Assembly: GCA_025453715.1 (NCBI GenBank)
Contig: JALOPT010000151.1
Span: forward strand, 1 to 7,930
Reading direction: 5' to 3'
Source of the DNA: Methanoregulaceae archaeon
GTDB lineage: Archaea > Halobacteriota > Methanomicrobia > Methanomicrobiales > Methanospirillaceae
Length of the DNA: 7,930 nucleotides
The notes beneath the pieces are model-generated. The model saw only the letters and a list, made by a program, of their open reading frames with translations, was not told where the DNA came from and searched no databases. Both the position numbers and the translations under genes were made by a program. Of this stretch, positions 1 through 5,723 are shown piece after piece. Position 1 is the stretch's first letter; every line of letters starts with the position of its first letter.

Positions 1-687
1 GGAATTCCTGTCATTGCGATGCCATACGGAGACCTGGCTACCGAAGAAGGCAAAGGCCAGGCATTCGGGACACTCCGTATGATGGGTGAAATCACGGGCA
101 ATAGTGCCCGTGCAGAAGAATTAATAGCCTATATAAATACAACCACTGCGGACCTGAAAAAACGCACGCAGGACCTCCCTGAATCGCAGCGCAAAACAGC
201 ATATGTTGGCGGTGTATCATTCAGTGGCCCACATGGAATCATTTCCACTGAACCGAAGTACCCACCGTTTACCATGGTCAATATCATTAACATTGCCGGA
301 AAAGCCGGAACCCAGCATGCGGATATCTCCAAAGAGACAATTGTCAGTGCAGATCCGGAATTTATTTTTATCGATGTCGGGACATTGCAAATTCCGGACG
401 GAGGGGCAATAACAGAACTTAAAACTAACCCGGCGTTTTCTAATCTTACTGCGGTGAAGAACAGGAAAGTCTTCGGTATCCTGCCCTATAACTTCTATTC
501 CACGAATTACGAGTCCGTTCTTGCGGATGCCTTCTTTATAGGAAAAACCGTGTATCCCGATCGCTTTGCAGACATTGACCCCTCGGTTAAAGCTGATGAG
601 ATCTACAAGATGTTTGTTGGGAAGCCTGTCTTTGCGGCGCTCAACGCGAACTATAACAGCACAGGATTCCAGCCTATCACAATCTGA
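1..687 (+). CDS. ABC transporter substrate-binding protein, FecB/BtuF-like (5' partial)
   Basis: The frame is open from the first base, so the gene begins outside the window; 228 C-terminal residues are visible. In this family the mature protein captures a chelated metal, corrinoid or oxyanion outside the membrane and delivers it to a BtuCD-type importer. The visible part has the long linking helix of this fold (about residues 15-50), then a C-terminal lobe with the typical ISKETIVSADPEFIFID strand/helix (about residues 109-125), then LTAVKNRKVFGILPYN (about residues 146-161). A lobe phrase YVGGVSFSGPHGI follows the linker. The signal peptide and N-terminal lobe are missing. The permease and ATPase genes follow directly, 15 bp and 1.1 kb downstream, which supports the assignment. 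The ligand cannot be read from the sequence; iron chelate is the default annotation, and molybdate/tungstate or corrinoid are alternatives. Confidence 0.9.
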   Translation, partial: GIPVIAMPYGDLATEEGKGQAFGTLRMMGEITGNSARAEELIAYINTTTADLKKRTQDLPESQRKTAYVGGVSFSGPHGIISTEPKYPPFTMVNIINIAGKAGTQHADISKETIVSADPEFIFIDVGTLQIPDGGAITELKTNPAFSNLTAVKNRKVFGILPYNFYSTNYESVLADAFFIGKTVYPDRFADIDPSVKADEIYKMFVGKPVFAALNANYNSTGFQPITI

Positions 688-702
688 TACTAGCAGGGCA
701 AC

Positions 703-1773
703 ATGCACACTGAAGAAGGAACAATACCGGATGATTACCTGCACTATACGCGGCAGAAAGTGATGTACATCGCTGCTGGGATAGTCCTGGTCTTTTTCCT
801 CTTTATCCTTGCTATATCGGTCGGTGCAGTGGCAATTCCCCCGGTTGACGTGCTCCAGACCCTTTTTGGGATCGGTGCATCGGTAAAATGGGAACGCATC
901 ATCTGGAACATCAGGCTGCCACAGGCTCTCGCGGCTATCATAGCAGGCGTTGGTCTCGCAGTTGCCGGTGTTGCCATGCAGTCCATCCTGAGAAATCCTC
1001 TTGCCTCCCCGTTCACGCTCGGCATTTCCAGCGCCGGTGCATTCGGGGCGGCAGTATCAATTATCCTGCTCGGAACCGGAAGGATCCAGTCCACGGTTGC
1101 AAATCCCGTGTCCATTTCAAATCCATATCTCACCACGATTGTCGCATTCCTCTTCTGCATGCTCGCGACGGCAGTCATCCTCATTTTATCCCATGTCAAG
1201 GGGGCATCTCCCGAAGTGATGATCCTGACGGGGGTTGCACTTTCCTCCCTCTTCTCTGCAGGGGTCATGTTCCTCCAGTATTTCTCAAGCGACACCCAGC
1301 TTGCGGCAGTCGTCTTCTGGAGTTTCGGGGATGTCGGTCGTGCAACATGGGATATCCTGCCTCTAATGGCAGTCGTAGTCGCAGGCGCAACACTGTACTT
1401 CCTCTTCAACCGCTGGAATTACAATGCGATTGATGCCGGGGATGAGACTGCCCAGGGCCTCGGTGTCGATGTGGCCAGGATCCGGATTGTCGGGATGACC
1501 GTTGCAGCCCTCGTATCAGCAGTTATCGTTGCATTGCTGGGGGTAATCGGATTTGTAGGGTTAGTCTGTCCTCACATTATGCGAAGAATTGTCGGGGATG
1601 ACCATCGGTTCCTCATTCCGGGTACTGCAGTGTGTGGTGCAGCACTGCTACTGGCATCGGATACCGTGGCCCGGACAATCGTTGCACCCTACATCCTCCC
1701 GGTCGCTGTTATAACCGCCTTCATGGGAGCACCCATATTCATTTACCTGCTGTTCAGGGGGTATAAACGATGA
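703..1773 (+). CDS. ABC transporter permease, FecCD/BtuC family
   Basis: This is the membrane component of a type II importer, 356 residues, close to the family norm of 320-350. A hydrophilic N-terminal tail of about 20 residues precedes the first membrane helix (about 21-45); several more hydrophobic helices follow, the last at about 330-351. Family signatures are clear: RLPQALAAIIAGVGLAVAG (71-89), MQSILRNPLASPFTLG (92-107), the cytoplasmic coupling-helix region with DETAQGLGVDVARIR (237-251), and GFVGLVCPHIMRR (273-285), where the usual valine or alanine before PH is Cys279. The start at 703 lies 15 bp after the preceding stop, with a weak GG-rich upstream stretch; Met21 at 763 is a possible alternative that would remove the tail. 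The stop overlaps the next start as ATGA, so translational coupling with the ATPase is likely. Family is certain; substrate is not. Confidence 0.95.
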   Translation: MHTEEGTIPDDYLHYTRQKVMYIAAGIVLVFFLFILAISVGAVAIPPVDVLQTLFGIGASVKWERIIWNIRLPQALAAIIAGVGLAVAGVAMQSILRNPLASPFTLGISSAGAFGAAVSIILLGTGRIQSTVANPVSISNPYLTTIVAFLFCMLATAVILILSHVKGASPEVMILTGVALSSLFSAGVMFLQYFSSDTQLAAVVFWSFGDVGRATWDILPLMAVVVAGATLYFLFNRWNYNAIDAGDETAQGLGVDVARIRIVGMTVAALVSAVIVALLGVIGFVGLVCPHIMRRIVGDDHRFLIPGTAVCGAALLLASDTVARTIVAPYILPVAVITAFMGAPIFIYLLFRGYKR

Positions 1774-2567
1774 TGTTATCGGTAAACGAACTGAAATTCA
1801 TGTACAGGAACAAGAATGTCCTCAGGGAGATCGGATTTTCGATCGAACGGGGGCAGGTGATCGCCGTACTTGGTCCGAATGGTGTCGGGAAGACTACCCT
1901 TTTAAAATGCCTAAACCGGATCCTCAAGCCGATGCATGGGACTGTGATGCTGGATGAGGAAAGCCTTCTCGATCTCGGGACCATGGATATCGCCCGTCGG
2001 GTCGGCTATGTCCCGCAGCGGGTTGAGACCGGGCGCCTTACCGCGTTCGACGCGGTCCTGCTTGGCCGTCGCCCCCATATTGGCTGGGATGTTACGCCGC
2101 ACGACCTGGCGGTTGTGGACGCGGTCTTTATCCGACTCAGCATGGGGGCACTCCGCCTCACTTATATCGATGAGATGAGCGGCGGCGAGCTCCAGAAGGT
2201 TGCGATTGCCCGTGCCCTCGTCCAGGAACCCAAAATCCTGCTTCTCGATGAACCTACCAGTAACCTTGACTTAAAAAACCAGGTGGATATCCTTACCACT
2301 ATCCGTGAAGTTGTCAGGGACCATAAGATCGCAGCCATCATGACTATGCACGATCTGAACCAGGCCCTGCGATTTGCGGACACGTTTATTTTTATCAAAA
2401 ACGGAACGGTATATATTCACGGTGACCGGGATATCGTAACTCCCCAGGTCATTGAAGAAGTATATGGCCTTCCTGTTATGATCGGAGAACTCAGCGGCGT
2501 CCGGTGTGTCATTCCCGGCGTCTGCAAAATTACATTGGAGAGAAACCATGCATACACACCACCATAG
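1770..2567 (+). CDS. ABC transporter ATP-binding protein, FecE/BtuD family
   Basis: This is the cytoplasmic ATPase that powers the permease encoded just upstream, 265 residues, normal for the family. All motifs are intact: Walker A GPNGVGKTT (35-43), Q-loop Gln83 in VGYVPQ, ABC signature MSGGELQ (136-142, with Met in place of the usual Leu), Walker B with D-loop ILLLDEPTSNLD (156-167), and the H-loop His194 in MTMHDLNQ. The start overlaps the permease stop by 4 bp, and a G-rich stretch (GGGGG, about 1757-1761) supplies a ribosome-binding site. An ATGATG pair gives two adjacent possible starts, 1770 and 1773. The C-terminal 60 residues carry the usual FecE-type tail (VIEEVYGLPV). Its last 20 bp overlap the FmdE-family gene, which suggests that all these genes are translated from one transcript. 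Confidence 0.96.
   Translation: MMLSVNELKFMYRNKNVLREIGFSIERGQVIAVLGPNGVGKTTLLKCLNRILKPMHGTVMLDEESLLDLGTMDIARRVGYVPQRVETGRLTAFDAVLLGRRPHIGWDVTPHDLAVVDAVFIRLSMGALRLTYIDEMSGGELQKVAIARALVQEPKILLLDEPTSNLDLKNQVDILTTIREVVRDHKIAAIMTMHDLNQALRFADTFIFIKNGTVYIHGDRDIVTPQVIEEVYGLPVMIGELSGVRCVIPGVCKITLERNHAYTPP
2537..2542 (+). promoter_or_regulatory. Ribosome-binding site of the FmdE-family gene
   Basis: GGAGAG lies inside the end of the ATPase gene. Its GGAG core is 7 nt upstream of ATG 2548. It decides the start of the FmdE-family gene and excludes the in-frame GTG at 2506, which has no comparable signal. Confidence 0.7.
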
Positions 2568-3183
2568 TCGTGAATCCCGGCCCGTAACGTTCGAAGACTG
2601 CATCCGGTTCCACGGACATTCCTGCCCTGGCATTGCCTATGGCTTTCGTGCTGCAACTGCGGCTATGGAAGCGCTTGGGGTCAGCCGCCCGGAAGACGAG
2701 GAACTTGTCGCCATCTGTGAGACTGATGCCTGCGGTGTAGACGCAATCCAGGTCATTGCCGGTACAACATCTGGTAAAGGTAACCTGATCATCCACGATT
2801 ACGGGAAGCACGCGTTCACCTTTTACAACCGGAAGGATGGGAAGGCGGTCCGGATCACATTCCACCGGGACGAAGCGACAGAGGCCGGCGATTTCGCTTC
2901 TCTGCGGAAAAAAGTATTTTCGGGTAACGCATCCGAAGTGGAAGAAGCACAGCTTCATGAACTGATGCACAAGGCAACTGTGGATATCCTCCATGCACCT
3001 GCGGATAAGATCCTCAGAATTGAGAAAATTACAATAGATGCACCAAAGAAGGCCCGGATCTTTACCTCCGTTACCTGTGAGACCTGTGGGGAATCCGTTG
3101 CAGATGCAAAGACCCGGAAAGTCAACGGTAAATGTGTCTGCATCCCATGCGCTGAAGGCACACATATCGCAAGGAAAAAGTAA
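2548..3183 (+). CDS. FmdE-family protein with C-terminal zinc finger
   Basis: This is a 211-residue protein of the FmdE family (Pfam PF02663), named for a gene in the molybdenum formylmethanofuran dehydrogenase operon of methanogens; the biochemical role of the family is not settled. The N-terminal core carries the signature FHGHSCPGIAYGFRAA (21-36), with potential metal ligands His22, His24 and Cys26, and CETDACGVDAIQVIAGTT (57-74). The C-terminus has a four-cysteine zinc site, CETC (177-180) and CIPC (198-201), as in the treble-clef domain of structurally solved members. The first residues, MHTHHHS, are unusually His-rich. I chose ATG 2548 over the upstream GTG 2506 because GGAG at 2537-2540 sits 7 nt before it and the conserved region starts shortly after. 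It overlaps the ATPase gene by 20 bp, implying a role linked to the imported cargo. Delivery or sensing of a metal or molybdopterin-related ligand is inference only. Confidence 0.9.
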   Translation: MHTHHHSRESRPVTFEDCIRFHGHSCPGIAYGFRAATAAMEALGVSRPEDEELVAICETDACGVDAIQVIAGTTSGKGNLIIHDYGKHAFTFYNRKDGKAVRITFHRDEATEAGDFASLRKKVFSGNASEVEEAQLHELMHKATVDILHAPADKILRIEKITIDAPKKARIFTSVTCETCGESVADAKTRKVNGKCVCIPCAEGTHIARKK

Positions 3184-3211
3184 GAATTTCACTTTTTTGG
3201 ATGCAAAAACC

Positions 3212-3730
3212 ATGAATTTTGAAATCCAGCCAATCGGATATGTGCGATCTCCTTACAAGGAAAAGACTGATGCACCCCGGCAGGGGAGATTATCTGATAC
3301 AATTTCGGAGATCGTTATTGATGAGCCCTATCTCCCCGGTCTTGAGGACATTGAAAAGAAATCACACCTGATCGTCCTGTCCTGGTTCGACCGGGCAGAC
3401 AGGTCTGCACTACGTGCAAGACCCCCTCATGAAAAGGTCGAACATGGGGTGTTTGCCACCCGCTCACCGAACCGCCCAAACCCAGTGGCCCTCTCGGTGG
3501 TTGACCTGCTCTCCCGGGACGGGAATGTTCTCCGCATCCGTGGGCTTGATGCACTGGACGGGACACCGGTTGTTGATATCCAGCCCTACTTTCCGGATAT
3601 AGATTGTGTGACCCTACTTTCCGGATATAGATTGTGTGAAATAAATACCCATGGCGGGATTCTTCGGAAAACGGGAATTCAAGTCCACATTTTGTTACTG
3701 AATGGATTGGTACCAATCAATTTTTTTTAA
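3212..3730 (+). CDS. trmO: TrmO-like tRNA (N6-threonylcarbamoyladenosine37-N6)-methyltransferase with frameshifted C-terminus
   Basis: Members of the TrmO/TsaA (UPF0066, YaeB) family use S-adenosylmethionine to methylate t6A at position 37 of tRNA. The conserved domain is plain: IGYVRSPY (8-15), DAPRQGR (20-26), HLIVLSWFDRADR (52-64), the hallmark HGVFATRSPNRPNPVALS (78-95), and LDALDGTPVVDIQPY (112-126). The start is ATG 3212, 28 bp after the FmdE-family stop; the reading frame is open further upstream but lies inside that gene. A 28-bp segment is perfectly tandemly duplicated at 3584-3639. Because 28 is not a multiple of three, the frame shifts after Val133 and the protein continues for 39 unrelated residues to a stop at 3730. 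With one copy it would end after Lys134 (AAA TAA), a natural length for the domain. The catalytic part is upstream and looks intact. Annotation is firm; substrate specificity is by homology. Confidence 0.88.
   Translation: MNFEIQPIGYVRSPYKEKTDAPRQGRLSDTISEIVIDEPYLPGLEDIEKKSHLIVLSWFDRADRSALRARPPHEKVEHGVFATRSPNRPNPVALSVVDLLSRDGNVLRIRGLDALDGTPVVDIQPYFPDIDCVTLLSGYRLCEINTHGGILRKTGIQVHILLLNGLVPINFF
3584..3639 (+). repeat. Perfect 28-bp tandem duplication in the 3' end of trmO
   Basis: Two identical 28-bp copies lie head to tail at 3584-3611 and 3612-3639. Each begins CCCTACTTTCCGG and ends GATTGTGTGA. The first copy encodes PYFPDIDCV in the normal frame; the second is read in another frame as LLSGYRLCE. 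Removing one copy restores GTG AAA TAA. The copies have no differences, so the event is recent or an assembly artefact. Confidence 0.97.
3705..3728 (+). terminator. Hairpin plus T8 tract, probable terminator of the plus-strand operon
   Basis: A perfect 14-bp palindrome, GATTGGTACCAATC (3705-3718), is followed after AA by eight thymines (3721-3728). This can form a short stem with a GTAC loop and matches the T-rich ends at which archaeal RNA polymerase stops. It lies inside the frameshifted 3' extension of trmO, consistent with that extension being former non-coding DNA. Confidence 0.6.
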
Positions 3731-3742
3731 AACCCTCTCAAT

Positions 3743-3772
3743 AAAAAGGTGGATAAACGGATATCGGATATT
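3743..3772 (-). terminator. Possible terminator of the minus-strand thrC operon
   Basis: Just past the stop of the minus-strand membrane-protein gene, the minus strand reads an imperfect dyad (GGAATATCCGATATCC, 3757-3772) and then CCTTTTTATT, with its T5 at 3743-3747. Together with the T8 tract on the other strand this makes a compact convergent terminator zone. The dyad has a bulge and the T run is short and distant, so confidence is low. Confidence 0.35.
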
Positions 3773-3775
3773 CCA

Positions 3776-4411
3776 TTATTTCTTTTTCCTTCGCATCGAA
3801 AGGAGGAACGGGGTCAGGAGGACAAATGCGATAATGAGCCAGAAATTTGCGAACATATAAAGCAGGGATTCCCTGCCCTGGTCATAGAACCGCAGTTCAA
3901 CGGATCTGACATTGGTCCAGTTCACATTTATTGATGTATTATTAATGGCGGTAATTTCACCACCCGGGCTTACAACGCCGAGGAACTGGTTCCGTACGTC
4001 AAGGCCCCATGGCAGGACCACGCTTACGTTATAGGGCCGTTCGAATGATGTGATAATGTGGTTTTCCCGCACCGGGCCCTGGTACGTGATCGTGTAATTA
4101 CCCTCCGGGTATGAAATTCCCGAATCTCCTGAAAGGTTAAAGGAACAGGGGGAACAGGGCCCGCTTAACGTGATGTTGGTCACTTTCACAGGCAGGCGTT
4201 CACCCATTGCCCCGGTCTCGTAAAACTGGTACCCTTTACTCTTTTCCACCTGGACGGTTCCCTCATATGCCGTCCCGTTTGGGAGCACCCGGTACTCTAT
4301 GGAGACACCCTGCACCGGTGCGATAATGGCAACTGCCAGCAGGCAATTTACAAGTGCAAGGCAGAGCAGAGCGACGCCAGGTCTGCGTCTATCTCGGTTG
4401 GAGGCTCGCAT
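3776..4411 (-). CDS. Membrane-anchored extracytoplasmic protein of unknown function
   Basis: I do not recognise this 211-residue protein securely; it may belong to one of the archaeal domain-of-unknown-function families. It has an N-terminal signal-like segment (basic residues 2-10, hydrophobic 13-33), a soluble region of about 145 residues rich in beta-prone sequence, and a C-terminal membrane helix (about 183-204) ending in MRRKKK. This predicts an outward-facing domain held by a C-terminal anchor. The outer domain has eight N-x-S/T sequons (Asn45, 79, 92, 105, 128, 157, 158, 164), as expected for an N-glycosylated archaeal surface protein, and a CSPC motif (86-89). The start at 4411 is supported by GGTGATC 5 nt upstream, although the gene then overlaps the end of thrC by 64 bp in another frame. 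Co-transcription with thrC is likely; a functional link to threonine synthesis is not evident. Confidence 0.8.
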   Translation of the reverse strand: MRASNRDRRRPGVALLCLALVNCLLAVAIIAPVQGVSIEYRVLPNGTAYEGTVQVEKSKGYQFYETGAMGERLPVKVTNITLSGPCSPCSFNLSGDSGISYPEGNYTITYQGPVRENHIITSFERPYNVSVVLPWGLDVRNQFLGVVSPGGEITAINNTSINVNWTNVRSVELRFYDQGRESLLYMFANFWLIIAFVLLTPFLLSMRRKKK

Positions 4412-5553
4412 TGTTTGATCACCGTTTCCGGGTCCTTTAAGAGGTGTCCGGTTACCACGCAGACAATTCGTTCGTTCCGGTCAATTATTCCCTCCTCGAC
4501 AAGACGCCTGACACCGGCAACCGACGCTGCCGATGCAGGTTCGACCCCTACCCCTTCCTTCCGGGCAAGGTCCCTCTGCATCCTTAAGATCTCTGCATCG
4601 GTTACCGATATGGCAGTCCCGCCTGTTTTCCTAATCGCGGTCAGGGCTTTTTCGGCATTGACCGGGGCACCGATCCGTATGGCAGTAGCCACCGTCTCCG
4701 GGTTCTTTTCAGGGACCACTTCCGGAAGGTTGTTTTGTATGGCGTCCACAACCGGCGCAGAACCGGCTGCCTGGATACCGGTCATCATGGGGAGCCGGTC
4801 AATGAAACCGAGCTCAATCAACTCATTGAGTCCTTTGTGTACTGCAGAGATATTACCTGCATTTCCGACAGGGAGCACAATCCGGTCGGGTACTCCACCA
4901 AGCTGGTCAATCGCTTCAAATCCGATTGTCTTCTGGCCTTCCAACCGGTACGGGTTGACAGAGTTCAGCAGGTAAAGCCCGTGTGAAAGGCAGAGGTCGT
5001 GGACCATCTCAAGTGCCTTGTCAAAATTGCCCCTGATCGAGATCACGTTGGCACCGTGCATCAGGGCCTGTGCAACTTTTCCGAGGGCAACCTTTCCCGC
5101 AGGGAGTAGTACCACCGCCGGAATACCGGCTTTTGCAGCATACACGGCAAGGCTCGCCGAAGTATTTCCCGTGCTGGCGCACGCTACATGGGTCTTTTTC
5201 AGCTGTAACGCCATCGAAACACCAACAGTCATTCCCCTGTCCTTAAAAGATCCGGACGGGTTCATACCTTCATGTTTTGCATAGAGCTGGGAGAGCCCGA
5301 GTTCTTTGCCGATTGTTTTCAGATGGTACAGCGGGGTACCTCCCTCAAAAAGGGTAACGGGGTCGATTGTTACCGGAAGTATCTCGCGGTAACGCCAGAC
5401 CGAGAGTGGCCGCTTGTCCCATTCTTTTCTCGAAACAGCAATATTGTCAAGGTCATACTGTACTGCGAGCAGGTGACCGCACCGCCGGCAGTTATAGATG
5501 ATCTCGTCGGGTGCATAGTTCTCTCCGCAATGGACGCACACGAGACGGTACAT
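4348..5553 (-). CDS. thrC: Threonine synthase
   Basis: This PLP enzyme converts O-phospho-L-homoserine to L-threonine, the last step of threonine synthesis in the cytoplasm; 401 residues, normal for archaeal enzymes. An N-terminal zinc ribbon (CVHC at 6-9, CRRC at 22-25) precedes the fold-type II PLP domain, as in many archaeal threonine synthases. Key motifs are LFEGGTPLYHL (68-78), the PLP lysine Lys104 in NPSGSFKDRG (98-107), ASTGNTSASLAVYAAKAG (126-143), and the glycine-rich phosphate loop PVGNAGNISA in the middle of the protein. The start at 5553 is the only ATG in a frame that stays open for another 44 codons upstream; no good Shine-Dalgarno sequence precedes it. The 3' end overlaps the next gene by 64 bp. 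Other fold-type II enzymes such as cysteate synthase are related, so the exact reaction rests on homology, but the motifs favour ThrC. Confidence 0.92.
   Translation of the reverse strand: MYRLVCVHCGENYAPDEIIYNCRRCGHLLAVQYDLDNIAVSRKEWDKRPLSVWRYREILPVTIDPVTLFEGGTPLYHLKTIGKELGLSQLYAKHEGMNPSGSFKDRGMTVGVSMALQLKKTHVACASTGNTSASLAVYAAKAGIPAVVLLPAGKVALGKVAQALMHGANVISIRGNFDKALEMVHDLCLSHGLYLLNSVNPYRLEGQKTIGFEAIDQLGGVPDRIVLPVGNAGNISAVHKGLNELIELGFIDRLPMMTGIQAAGSAPVVDAIQNNLPEVVPEKNPETVATAIRIGAPVNAEKALTAIRKTGGTAISVTDAEILRMQRDLARKEGVGVEPASAASVAGVRRLVEEGIIDRNERIVCVVTGHLLKDPETVIKQCEPPTEIDADLASLCSALHL
4417..4423 (-). promoter_or_regulatory. Perfect archaeal Shine-Dalgarno sequence inside thrC
   Basis: The minus strand reads GGTGATC, then 5 nt, then the ATG at 4411. 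GGTGATC is exactly complementary to the archaeal 16S rRNA 3' end (GAUCACC). It lies in the thrC coding sequence and fixes the start of the overlapping membrane-protein gene. Confidence 0.8.
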
Positions 5554-5602
5554 ATACAGAAATGGGTCTTCCGGGTAGATATAGGCAAGGTTTCCCGCAG
5601 TC

Positions 5603-5652
5603 TCCGGCAGGCCGGAATGCCCGTTTTTCGGCAGGAAGAAATTCCTTCCGCC
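5603..5652 (-). promoter_or_regulatory. Putative structured leader of thrC: two hairpins
   Basis: In the transcript direction (minus strand) the region upstream of thrC can form two stems. The first is GGC-GGAAG pairing with CTTCC-T-GCC (5630-5652), 8 bp with one bulged U and a 6-nt loop. The second is TCCGG-cctg-CCGGA (5603-5616). No T run follows either on this strand. The structure is seen in sequence; any regulatory role for threonine synthesis is inference. Confidence 0.35.
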
Positions 5653-5682
5653 TGTTAAATGGTCAAAAAAATCTTGCCATTC

Positions 5683-5690
5683 TATCTAAA
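5683..5690 (-). promoter_or_regulatory. Possible TATA box of thrC
   Basis: The minus strand reads TTTAGATA, one mismatch from the archaeal consensus TTTAWATA. Transcription would start near 5660, leaving a leader of about 100 nt before ATG 5553 that contains both predicted hairpins. Confidence 0.35.
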
Positions 5691-5696
5691 ACGCTC

Positions 5697-5718
5697 AAAA
5701 AAATGGTAAGTGTAAAAA
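5697..5718 (-). terminator. T-rich terminator after the MerR-family gene
   Basis: Within 30 bp of the stop at 5724 the minus strand has T5 (5714-5718) and T7 (5697-5703) runs. A second T7 in a near-identical context (ATTTTTTTGA) occurs at 5665-5671. Such U-rich ends are typical archaeal termination signals; no strong hairpin precedes them. Confidence 0.45.
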
Positions 5719-5723
5719 GGGAT

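Noticed and set aside
217..744. Antisense frame opposite the binding-protein gene
   Set aside because: The plus-strand frame has clear family motifs and operon context; the antisense product has none.
744..1409. Long antisense frame opposite the permease (221 codons)
   Set aside because: It mirrors a strongly conserved FecCD permease; its composition is what antisense of membrane-helix codons gives, with no recognisable domain.
2506..2547. GTG 2506 as start of the FmdE-family protein
   Set aside because: No ribosome-binding site precedes it and it would add 14 residues not expected for the family; GGAG with proper spacing precedes ATG 2548.
3038..3211. Longer TrmO reading frame starting at 3038
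   Set aside because: The extra 58 codons lie inside the FmdE-family gene in another frame and resemble no TrmO N-terminus; the conserved domain begins right after ATG 3212.
2530..3213. Antisense frame opposite the FmdE-family gene
   Set aside because: No family motifs, while the plus strand has conserved His/Cys sites and a zinc finger.
3584..3639. 28-bp repeat as a CRISPR remnant
   Set aside because: The length suits a CRISPR repeat, but the copies are directly adjacent with no spacer, lie in a conserved coding frame, and no cas gene is near.
5671..5678. Short leader peptide before thrC (ATG GCA AGA TTT TTT TGA on the minus strand)
   Set aside because: It has no threonine or isoleucine codons as in bacterial attenuator leaders, and the ATG lies too close to the predicted TATA element.
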